Shown here in pieces: positions 1-6,987 of a stretch of 64,000 bases of DNA (positions are counted from its first letter, which is position 1; every line of letters starts with the position of its first letter). Where the stretch lies: contig NZ_SMDQ01000022.1 of the NCBI RefSeq assembly GCF_012911975.1, positions 1 through 64,000 of the forward strand, read 5' to 3'. The notes beneath the pieces are model-generated. The model made no database searches, was not told the origin of the DNA, and saw only the letters and a program-made list of their open reading frames with translations. Source of the stretch: Nodosilinea sp. P-1105. Its GTDB lineage: Bacteria > Cyanobacteriota > Cyanobacteriia > Phormidesmidales > Phormidesmidaceae. Made by a program: the position numbers and the translations under genes.

Positions 1-124
1 TCTGCTGGTCGCGATCCGATGGGCAAAATGAGGGAGGCTCTTGTTCTACCGTGCAAGCTCTAAAGGGCTTTAGGGTGCATCCAGAGTCACTCCTAGGTCT
101 ATTTTGGGCCAACCCTTACATACA

Positions 125-330
125 AGGGTGCATTAGCGGTCGGGGGCTGGGCCTTGGTGATCAACCGGGGGCCGCAATGCACCGGTCGAGGATGGGTGGA
201 TGGGTAATGGGGGTGACGTAGGGGCGGACCGAGGTGTCCGCCCTGGCAGGGGAATGGCACAGTGGGTGGGTGTTAGAAGAAATAACGTAGGGGCGGACCG
301 AGGTGTCCGCCCTGGCAGGGGAATGGTACG
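125..330. repeat. Dispersed repeat block A (left copy) with two identical 42-bp palindromic units
   Basis: Positions 216-257 and 285-326 are identical 42-bp units. Each contains the inverted pair GGGCGGAC/GTCCGCCC around a short loop, so each can fold into a hairpin. A leader at 125-188 (containing GTGCATTAGCGGTCGGGG and GCAATGCACCGGTCG) precedes them. The same leader and palindromes reappear in reverse orientation at 18646-18827. No coding frame across the block looks like a protein. It is best read as a REP- or MITE-like cyanobacterial intergenic repeat. The rest of 1-484 shows nothing recognisable apart from the likely leader of the TPR gene that follows. Confidence 0.85.
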
Positions 331-484
331 GTGGGCGGGGAAGGGGCGAGGAGACCTGAATCATGACTTGAAATCATGGGTTTTCCTGAAACCATTGGCC
401 GGGGAATGAAGTGTAATAGAAAAAGGGCATAACTAAGATAAAGACTGCCGACTCTGCCTGCCCCCGCCCTGCATCTTATCCACC

Positions 485-2779
485 ATGACCGTTGCTGTGC
501 ATCTGGATTCCCAAACCTTCTTGGGCCATAACCAAGAAACCTACCAAGAGCTGAGGTTGGCCCTGCAGCTGAATTTGCGTCGCCAGTTGCTGATTGCGGT
601 CTGTGACAATGGGGCCTTACAAGCCCAACTGGCCGAGCAGTTAGAAGCTCACTTTAGTCCCTATCCCGAGACGGTGCCCCTGGCAGATACGGTGCGATCG
701 CGGTTGTCCCCCATCGTTACCCTACGGCTGGATGCGCAGCATCCTGACCTGGTGCGGGAGGTGCTGGTTTGGTTAAAGCAGCAGCGATTACTGCAAGCCA
801 GTAGTCCTATCATTCCGGTGTTTCAAATTGTGGGGGTCGATCAACTTACCCGCCAGTCCCCTACCCTGCAAAACCGGTTTCTGGCCTCCCTGATTCGGGT
901 CGATGCCTTGCTGACCCAGCTGGACTGCCGTCTACTGGTGTGGGTGCCTCGGCCCTGGCTGACCAAAATTCGCCAGTCGGTACCTACCTTTTGGCGATCG
1001 CGCAGTGGTCTGTTTGAATTTGCCGGTGAACCGATGTCCCCGGATCCTTTCCCCAGCCGTGCTCCGACGGCCCCTGGCCCTGCTACTGGCCCTGCTACTG
1101 TCTCTGCCCCACCGGAAGCCGATGAGTGCGACGATCTGGCCGATTCAGATGACCCTGTTGATCAACCAAATCTGTGGACTGTCTTGCGGCAAGACTTAGC
1201 CACCTTGGAGCCAGATACCTCTGGGAAAAGCACCGCTGCCACCTCGGCTACCGCTGAACCTGACCCTGCTGGGACTGAGCTTCAGGGGGCGACATCCACC
1301 TCATCCCTGGGGGCTGTGCCGCCGAACCAGACGGCCTCAACCGTCCCAGTCACGTTTGCAGCCACGGACCATGAGGCATTTTCGGCCATGGTCATGCCCC
1401 CGTTGGGCACGGTCCCCCAGGACGTACTGGAGGAGTTGCGCCAGGCCGAGGCAGAAGCGGCAGCGGCAACACAGCCTCCCCATCCTCCTGCGGCAGCGAC
1501 TGGGGCCAATACCTCTGTTTTGCCGCCCTTGCCCTCAGAGTTGGCAGCTAGCGACGACATTAACCGTCTGTGGCAGTACATTCACACCTTGATTCGTCAG
1601 CAGGCTGGACCCTTGACCATTGCTCGGGCCTATCTGGCGTTGGGGCAAATGAGTCGCAATGTTATTGATCAGACTCCGGCGTCCCCAGCTCTGCTGGACT
1701 TTACTGTGACCGCCTATGAGCGGGCTAGCACCGGGCTGCTGGCGGGGGAGACCGACTGGTGTGACACGCTGAATGACCTGGCCAGTCTCTACTGGTTGCG
1801 ATCGCAGCAGGAGACTGGATCGGCCGCCGTCCCCTGGCTACACCGCAGCATTGACACTTACCAAACGGCCTTGGACAACTGTCAGCACACCGCTCCGGCA
1901 GATACCCTGGGGCGGCTCTATAGCAACCTGGCCACGGTGTATGGTTTACTGGCTAATCACGATGACCCACTCCCTTGGTTGGAAAAGTCACTGCATGCCT
2001 ATGATCAAGCGCTGGCTTGTGATCCAGGGGCGCGATCGCCCCAAGACTATGGCAACCTGCAAAACGGTCTGGGCACAGTCCACTGGGAGTTGGCCAAATA
2101 CCAGAATCCCCAGCACCATCTGGCCAGCGCCATCAAGGCCTATGAAGCCGCCCTGGACCAGCAATCGCCCCAGGCGGATCCTCAGACCTACGCCATGATC
2201 CAGAATAATCTGGGGATTGCTTACTGGAGTTTGGCCCAGCATGAGCGGCCGGTTTTGCTGTTAGAGCGGGCCATTGCCGCCTATACGGCGGCCCTGTCCT
2301 ACCGCACCATGGCTACAACCCCAACCGGCTGTGCCTCTACCCACAACAACCTGGGCACGGCCTGGTTTGATTTAGCCGAGCATGTACCCAACCGGCTACA
2401 GGCCCTCCAGCATGCCGCCAGGGCCTATGAGACGGCCCTCAAAGCGGCCGATAACGCTCTCCGGTCCTCTAACCCGCAGCCTCTGGGCTTTGACCTGTGG
2501 GCCACCTTCCACAGCTTTGGGGTGGTGCACGCTTACATCGCCCAGGCACTGCCCGAAGGTGAGTTACCGCAGCGCCAGAGTCACTTGCAGGTGTCTCTAC
2601 AACACTGTCTGCTCGCCTACGAAGGCTGGCGTGACAGCCCTGAACAATTAGATACGTTGGTGACGGCCCTGGTCTACACCGTGCACCTTCATTTTGAAAT
2701 TGTGGGCATTGCTGGGCAGCAAGCGGCCCTGTCCCAGGTGCCTGGGGAATTGTTGCCTCAGGTGCTGCGACGGTTATAG
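485..2779 (+). CDS. TPR-repeat protein with N-terminal degenerate NTPase-like domain
   Basis: The protein is 764 aa. Residues about 1-180 look like an alpha/beta nucleotide-binding fold: an LLIAVCDNG strand-loop sits where a P-loop would be but lacks GxxxxGK(S/T), IIPVFQIVGVDQL resembles a Walker-B strand, and LLVWVPRPW plus a WRSRSGLFEF segment follow. About 180-365 is a Pro/Ala/Thr-rich linker. About 370-740 carries repeated TPR-like helices (LYSNLATVYGLLA, LQNGLGTVHWELA, IQNNLGIAYWSLA, THNNLGTAWFDLA). No signal peptide or membrane segment is visible, so it is probably cytosolic. The TPR part suggests a protein-protein scaffold. The degenerate nucleotide site is inference from pattern only, and the function is unknown. 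Confidence 0.85.
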   Translation: MTVAVHLDSQTFLGHNQETYQELRLALQLNLRRQLLIAVCDNGALQAQLAEQLEAHFSPYPETVPLADTVRSRLSPIVTLRLDAQHPDLVREVLVWLKQQRLLQASSPIIPVFQIVGVDQLTRQSPTLQNRFLASLIRVDALLTQLDCRLLVWVPRPWLTKIRQSVPTFWRSRSGLFEFAGEPMSPDPFPSRAPTAPGPATGPATVSAPPEADECDDLADSDDPVDQPNLWTVLRQDLATLEPDTSGKSTAATSATAEPDPAGTELQGATSTSSLGAVPPNQTASTVPVTFAATDHEAFSAMVMPPLGTVPQDVLEELRQAEAEAAAATQPPHPPAAATGANTSVLPPLPSELAASDDINRLWQYIHTLIRQQAGPLTIARAYLALGQMSRNVIDQTPASPALLDFTVTAYERASTGLLAGETDWCDTLNDLASLYWLRSQQETGSAAVPWLHRSIDTYQTALDNCQHTAPADTLGRLYSNLATVYGLLANHDDPLPWLEKSLHAYDQALACDPGARSPQDYGNLQNGLGTVHWELAKYQNPQHHLASAIKAYEAALDQQSPQADPQTYAMIQNNLGIAYWSLAQHERPVLLLERAIAAYTAALSYRTMATTPTGCASTHNNLGTAWFDLAEHVPNRLQALQHAARAYETALKAADNALRSSNPQPLGFDLWATFHSFGVVHAYIAQALPEGELPQRQSHLQVSLQHCLLAYEGWRDSPEQLDTLVTALVYTVHLHFEIVGIAGQQAALSQVPGELLPQVLRRL

Positions 2780-3040
2780 AAACATGCGTCCAGGGCTAGG
2801 TTCAGGTGATTCAAACACAACTCCTGACCACTTTCTCAGGTATGCCCCTCAGATGCCATGGTTTTCAGCATTCCCCTCCGCCTGGCCAACCGCCTTGGTC
2901 AAGGTTATGGGCAGCGCCCCAAACATTAAGAACCGTCGCGCTTACCTTTTCAAGGCCAAACCCTTGCATAACAATGAAAAGCGTACTTAACGGTTTGAAA
3001 CATCCCCCAGCGTTTAACCCTCGGGATTTAAGGAAACACT

Positions 3041-3625
3041 ATGGCGTATTACTGGTTTAAAGCGTTTCATATTATCGGCGTAGTGGTATGGTTTGCCGGC
3101 CTGTTCTACCTGGTGCGGTTGTTCATCTACCATGTGGAAGCCGAGGCTGAGCCAGAACCGGCCCAGAGTATTCTCAAAAACCAGTACGAGCTAATGGAAA
3201 AACGCTTGTACAGCATCATTACCACCCCTGGCATGGTGGTAACAGTGGCCATGGCCATTGGCTTGCTGGTACAAATGCCCGAGTACCTCAAAGATGGCTG
3301 GATGCACATTAAGCTCGGCCTGGTGGCCATACTGTTGGGCTACCACTTTTACTGCGGCCGTTTAATGCGTCAGCTCCATCGGGGAGAATGCCAGTGGTCG
3401 AGTCAGCAGTTACGAGCGTTGAATGAGGCCCCTACTCTGCTGTTGGTGGCGATCGTGATGCTGGTGATCTTTAAAAATAATTTCCCGACCGGGGCAACCA
3501 CTTGGCTGATGGTTGGGCTGGTGGTGTTCATGGCGGCAACGATTCAACTCTATGCCCGCAAGCGTCGGTTGGATAAAGAGAAGGCGTTGGCCAATGCCGA
3601 GGCTCCGGAAGCTCAGGCTCTGTGA
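3041..3625 (+). CDS. hemJ: HemJ-type protoporphyrinogen IX oxidase
   Basis: This is a membrane protein of 194 aa with the HemJ opening MAYYWFKAFHIIGVVVWFAG, whose histidine at position 10 is a conserved haem ligand in the family. There are four predicted membrane helices (about 7-27, 61-80, 87-105, 131-165), the conserved Arg/Lys-rich YELMEKRLYSIITTPGM stretch, and WMHIKLGLV. In cyanobacteria lacking HemG/HemY it oxidises protoporphyrinogen IX to protoporphyrin IX, feeding haem and chlorophyll synthesis. An AAGGAAA ribosome site lies about 7 nt before the ATG. The gene stands alone between a TPR gene and strong hairpins at 3686-3749. Confidence 0.92.
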   Translation: MAYYWFKAFHIIGVVVWFAGLFYLVRLFIYHVEAEAEPEPAQSILKNQYELMEKRLYSIITTPGMVVTVAMAIGLLVQMPEYLKDGWMHIKLGLVAILLGYHFYCGRLMRQLHRGECQWSSQQLRALNEAPTLLLVAIVMLVIFKNNFPTGATTWLMVGLVVFMAATIQLYARKRRLDKEKALANAEAPEAQAL

Positions 3626-3685
3626 TAGTTACCCGGCGGTAAGCTTGGCGACTGTGGGCTACAGCTGTGCTTTGGGCATAAATCA

Positions 3686-3723
3686 GTCAGGAGCCAGAAG
3701 GTGGTTTGCCCTTGGCTCCTGAC
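3686..3723. terminator. Perfect 11-bp hairpin downstream of hemJ
   Basis: GTCAGGAGCCA (3686-3696) pairs with TGGCTCCTGAC (3713-3723) around a 16-nt loop, 60 bp after the hemJ stop. It is followed at once by a second hairpin. There is no long U-run, so termination is inferred from position and stem strength. Confidence 0.6.
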
Positions 3724-3749
3724 TTTAGGCAGCTGATAGCTGCCTAAAG
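3723..3749. terminator. Perfect 12-bp hairpin abutting the previous one
   Basis: CTTTAGGCAGCT (3723-3734), loop GAT, then AGCTGCCTAAAG (3738-3749). The stem shares its first base with the end of the preceding hairpin. It lies between the ends of hemJ (plus) and the CAADP-protein gene (minus), so it may end transcription in both directions. Confidence 0.6.
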
Positions 3750-3838
3750 ATAGTAAGCTTTCAGGTCTCAGCGGTATGGGCGCAGGTGCTCACGCAGGGG
3801 GTCTAGTCACCTTTCACTGGAGAGCCCCCTAGCTTCAC

Positions 3839-4027
3839 CTAGTTGGCAGCACAGGGGTCAGCGGCACAAGGATCGGCCGCACAGGGGTCAGCGGCACAGG
3901 GGTCAGCGGCACAGGGATCCCCTTGCTGCTCGGTAACCCCAGCACAGGGGTTGACCCCATCACAAGCAACGGTACCAGTGGCTAACAGACCGGCGATCGC
4001 GATCGCGCCTAAGTAATGAGTTTTCAT
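3839..4027 (-). CDS. Small exported cysteine-rich CAADP-repeat protein
   Basis: This 62-aa protein has an N-terminal hydrophobic signal segment (residues 5-20) ending in a lipobox-like GTVAC, so Cys22 could be lipidated. After a short spacer come five PCAAD/PCAAN pentapeptides in tandem up to the C terminus. The DNA is a matching 15-bp tandem repeat (3843-3914). An AAGGGA ribosome site precedes the ATG. Proteins with PCAANPCAA-type tails are widespread but uncharacterised in cyanobacteria. Regular Cys every five residues suggests metal binding or disulfide linkage outside the cytoplasm, which is inference. The repeat count may vary between strains. Confidence 0.7.
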   Translation of the reverse strand: MKTHYLGAIAIAGLLATGTVACDGVNPCAGVTEQQGDPCAADPCAADPCAADPCAADPCAAN

Positions 4028-4104
4028 GGATGAATCCCTTTTTAGAATGACCAGTCAGCATCAGTGGTGCCAACAGTAGGACAATATTGGCGGCAATGAT
4101 AGCC

Positions 4105-4126
4105 AGTTTCCTGAGAGTTTCCTGAG
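4105..4126. repeat. 11-bp tandem duplication upstream of the CAADP gene
   Basis: AGTTTCCTGAG occurs twice head to tail (4105-4115, 4116-4126), about 80 bp before the minus-strand CAADP-protein start. It could be a duplicated regulator site or slippage; nothing else distinguishes the two. Confidence 0.55.
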
Positions 4127-4351
4127 AATTTGGCCTCATTTGCGGTAGATTGCCGCAAATGAGGGCTTGGCCAGACCTCCCTGGGCTGGGTGGGCGACAA
4201 AACCAGGGCCGCTCCCAGCTGTATCTACGCCGCTTCCAGGGGGTTGGTACTCGCTCCTAACGACTGCTGTTTCACCATCGGCGCTGTCAGCGGCTAGGTG
4301 ATGAAAAAGCAAATACAGTACACTGCTGATGTTGTTGGCTATGGCAAATTC

Positions 4352-5062
4352 ATGGATGCAAGGGAGCTGTTGGCGCGCTACCGGGCGGGCGATCGCATTT
4401 TCTCCGGCCTGAGGTTGCTGGAAGTTGAGCTCCTGCAAGTGGACCTGAGTGGGGCCGACTTTAGCGGTAGTGATTTGCGCCAGTCGCGGCTGGGCCGCAC
4501 CCACTTTGTCAAAAGTAACTTTACCCAGGCTGACCTCAGTGAGGCGCTGCTGTGGGGGGCCAACTTTACCGCCGCTGACTGTACCCAGGTGCAATTGCGC
4601 GATGCCGATTTGAGTGGGGCCGTGTTTGTGCAGGCCCAACTTCCCCAGGCCAACCTGATTAAAGCGATCCTCTGCGGTGTTAATTTTCAAGGCGCTAACC
4701 TGGCCCAGGCCTGGTTGATAGACACTGACTGTCGCCCTACCTCTGACCAGCAAACCAACCTGCGGCGAGCCAACCTGCAAGGGGCTAACCTTAGCTATGC
4801 CGACCTCAGCGGCGCTCAACTGGCCCAGGCTGACCTCAGGGGAGCCAAGTTCTGCCGTGCTCACCTGGGTCAAAGTTTTCGCCCCGACTCCCTTAAAACC
4901 GACTTGACCGAGGCTAACCTAGAGGGGGCTGATCTCAGCTATGCCGATCTCACAGGGGCTATTTTGCGAGGGGCCAATTTAAAGGGGGCTGACCTCACAG
5001 GGTCCACCCTCCGCAATACTGATTTTACAGGGGCGATACTGCCCGATGGTAGCCACCCCTAG
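4352..5062 (+). CDS. Pentapeptide-repeat protein
   Basis: From ATG 4352 the protein has 236 aa, starting MDARELLARYRAGDRIFSG, which is the usual opening of cyanobacterial pentapeptide proteins; an in-frame GTG/ATG at 4298/4301 would add 18 poorly conserved residues. Nearly the whole chain is A(D/N)LXX repeats (ADLSGAD, ANLQGAN, ADLTGAI), predicting a right-handed quadrilateral beta-helix. There is a break near residues 110-150 (CRPTSDQQTN) and another at GQSFRPDSLKT. No signal peptide or membrane segment is seen. Such proteins are common in cyanobacteria and mostly of unknown role. No enzymatic motif is present. Confidence 0.9.
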   Translation: MDARELLARYRAGDRIFSGLRLLEVELLQVDLSGADFSGSDLRQSRLGRTHFVKSNFTQADLSEALLWGANFTAADCTQVQLRDADLSGAVFVQAQLPQANLIKAILCGVNFQGANLAQAWLIDTDCRPTSDQQTNLRRANLQGANLSYADLSGAQLAQADLRGAKFCRAHLGQSFRPDSLKTDLTEANLEGADLSYADLTGAILRGANLKGADLTGSTLRNTDFTGAILPDGSHP

Positions 5063-5080
5063 TCCGGGAGGCGGTGCATT

Positions 5081-5140
5081 ACGGCTCAACGGCTGAGTCT
5101 GTGATAGTAGGCTCTAGGCTAAGGAGCCGCCAATGCACGA
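5081..5140. repeat. Imperfect inverted repeat between convergent genes
   Basis: GGCGGTGCATTACGGCTC (about 5080-5097) is roughly complementary to the stretch around 5124-5141 containing GAGCCGCCAATGCACGACC. It lies between the end of the pentapeptide gene and the end of the minus-strand aminotransferase, and probably acts as a bidirectional terminator. Confidence 0.45.
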
Positions 5141-5157
5141 CCTCTAGTGCTGCAAGC

Positions 5158-6306
5158 TTAACCCAGCAAAATTTGCCCCGCAGCGCTGACCCCAGCCCCA
5201 GGGGTGAACTGGCTATAGCCCAACTTGGTCAGGGTGGCTTCGAGAGCACTTACCGCCGTCAGGATATCGCGATCGCCCACAAAGCCCAGGTGACCAATCC
5301 GAAAGATCTTGCCCTTCAGGTGGTCTTGACCGCCGGCTAAAGCAATATCAAACTGCTTTTTCATCACCGAGCGAATTTGCTCCGCCTCCACCTGTTGGGG
5401 CATGACGGCAGTAATCGCTGGGCTAGCACAGTCGTCTGCCCCAAACAGCGGCAGGTTGAGGGCCTGCATGGCGGCTCGGGTAGCGCGTCGCTGGCGATCG
5501 TGACGGGCAAAAATAGCCGCTAGCCCTTCTCTTTGCATCATTTGCAGGGCGGCGTGCAGGCCAAAGAAAAGATTCACCGGTGGGGTAAACGGCGTCGTGT
5601 TTTTAGCCGCCCCCTGGCTATAGGGCTTTAGATCCAGATAGAACTTGGGCAAGGTGGCCGTTTCATAGGCATCCCAGGCTTTAGGGCTGACGCTGACGAA
5701 GGCAAGCCCTGGGGGAAGCATATAGCCTTTTTGGGAGCCAGAGGCCACCACATCTAAGCCCCACTCGTCCACAGGCACGGAGCAGGCTCCCAGGCTGGTG
5801 ACGGCATCTACCATGATCAGGGCCCCATGGGCTTTAACATGGCGGTTAATAGTCTCGAGATCGTTGAGTACCCCAGTGGAGGTTTCGCTATGGGTAACAA
5901 TCACCGCCTTAATCGCTTTGGCGGTATCAGCTTCCAGGGCCGCTTTAAAGTCATCGGGGTTCAGCGGCTTACCCCATTCAGCGGTAATTTCCTGGGTGTC
6001 CAGGCCATAGGCGCGGGCCACTTTGCCCCAGCGCTCACCAAATTTGCCGTTATTGCCCACCAGCACTTTATCGCCTGCACTCAAAAAGTTGATCATGCCT
6101 GCTTCCATCGCCCCGGTGCCGCTAGCCGCCAGCACCAGTACATCATTCGTGGTTTGGTGCAGCCACTTTAGACCTGCGGTCACCTCGCCCATCAGGGCGC
6201 TAAACTCACCACTGCGATGTCCCATAGGGTGCTTGGCCATGGCCAGCAACACCGGTTCGGGAACCGGGGTTGGCCCCGGAATCATTAGCATTAATTTGTT
6301 TTCCAT
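5158..6306 (-). CDS. Class-V aminotransferase (alanine/serine-glyoxylate type)
   Basis: The protein is 382 aa from ATG 6306; an in-frame start at 6339 would add 11 non-conserved residues, while MENKLMLMIPGPTPVPEPV is the family opening. Motifs seen are GHRSGEFSALM, GTGAMEAGM (phosphate binding), VDAVTSLGACSVPVDEWGLD, and SGSQKGYMLPPGLAF carrying the PLP lysine. In cyanobacteria this family is often misnamed soluble hydrogenase 42 kDa subunit. The reaction is more likely transfer of an amino group from alanine or serine to glyoxylate, which would serve photorespiratory glycine formation. It is divergent from ndhM, with about 130 bp between starts. Exact substrate preference cannot be read from the sequence. 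Confidence 0.88.
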   Translation of the reverse strand: MENKLMLMIPGPTPVPEPVLLAMAKHPMGHRSGEFSALMGEVTAGLKWLHQTTNDVLVLAASGTGAMEAGMINFLSAGDKVLVGNNGKFGERWGKVARAYGLDTQEITAEWGKPLNPDDFKAALEADTAKAIKAVIVTHSETSTGVLNDLETINRHVKAHGALIMVDAVTSLGACSVPVDEWGLDVVASGSQKGYMLPPGLAFVSVSPKAWDAYETATLPKFYLDLKPYSQGAAKNTTPFTPPVNLFFGLHAALQMMQREGLAAIFARHDRQRRATRAAMQALNLPLFGADDCASPAITAVMPQQVEAEQIRSVMKKQFDIALAGGQDHLKGKIFRIGHLGFVGDRDILTAVSALEATLTKLGYSQFTPGAGVSAAGQILLG

Positions 6307-6432
6307 GCCTTGCCACCCAACTCTGCAATCAAAGAACAAACCTTCAGCTTACCAAGCAAAATTCCACTTCTGGACTTGGATAAGGTTTAATACAAAGACA
6401 GAACGATGTAGTCCTATAGGCAATGTCTGGCT

Positions 6433-6795
6433 ATGATGCTCAAGTCTACAACCCGTCATGTTCATATCTATACCGCTACGGTGGAGAACAACGAGTTGGT
6501 CCCCAGTGACGATCTGCTGACCCTTGATGTAGACCCTGACAACGAGTTTAACTGGTCCGATCAGGCTCTCCAAGAGGTTTACGGCGAATTTGACCGGCTC
6601 GTGGATGCCGCTGAAGGGGAAGATCTAACCGACTACAATCTGCGGCGCATTGGCTCTGATTTAGAGCACTTCATCAGGCAACAGTTACAGGCCGGGAAAA
6701 TTAGCTATAACCTCAAAACCCGGGCTCTGAACTACAGTATGGGTTTGCCCCAAGTGGTAACGGCTGAGTCCTCAGACGCCGCTGACAGCGAGTAA
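6433..6795 (+). CDS. ndhM: NAD(P)H-quinone oxidoreductase subunit M
   Basis: The 120-aa product (119 if the second ATG is used) matches cyanobacterial NdhM from end to end: [72 protein letters not shown]. NdhM is an oxygenic-photosynthesis-specific subunit of the hydrophilic arm of thylakoid NDH-1, needed for cyclic electron flow and respiration. It is a stand-alone gene, divergent from the aminotransferase. Two consecutive ATG codons (6433, 6436) leave the start open by one residue; homologues favour the second. Confidence 0.96.
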   Translation: MMLKSTTRHVHIYTATVENNELVPSDDLLTLDVDPDNEFNWSDQALQEVYGEFDRLVDAAEGEDLTDYNLRRIGSDLEHFIRQQLQAGKISYNLKTRALNYSMGLPQVVTAESSDAADSE

Positions 6796-6987
6796 TCTAT
6801 CCCCAGTCCAGAGCCAGAGCTTTCCCATAGGCAGAACTCCATGGCTGGTCGTGGGTTGGATTTATGACTTATTTAGACAACAGTGCCAGGTGTTAGGCCA
6901 ACCCAAAACCCAAAATCTGCATCTGCCACGTTGCACATACGTTAGATAGACTTGTATCTCTAGCCCTTTAGTCATGCCTGAGGGATT

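Noticed and set aside
161-409. Opposed frames of about 68 aa in the left repeat block
   Set aside because: Their sequence duplicates because the DNA contains two identical 42-bp units; this is repeat DNA, not coding.
4136-4873. 245-aa minus-strand frame opposite the pentapeptide gene
   Set aside because: It is antisense to the A(D/N)LXX repeat DNA, whose period leaves all frames open; its residues (VGLGKLGLHKHG) show repeat shadow, not a family.
5158-6306. Hydrogenase small-subunit reading of the class-V aminotransferase
   Set aside because: The historical name soluble hydrogenase 42 kDa subunit is not supported: PLP lysine and aminotransferase motifs are clear and no metal-cluster motif exists, despite hyp genes in the window.
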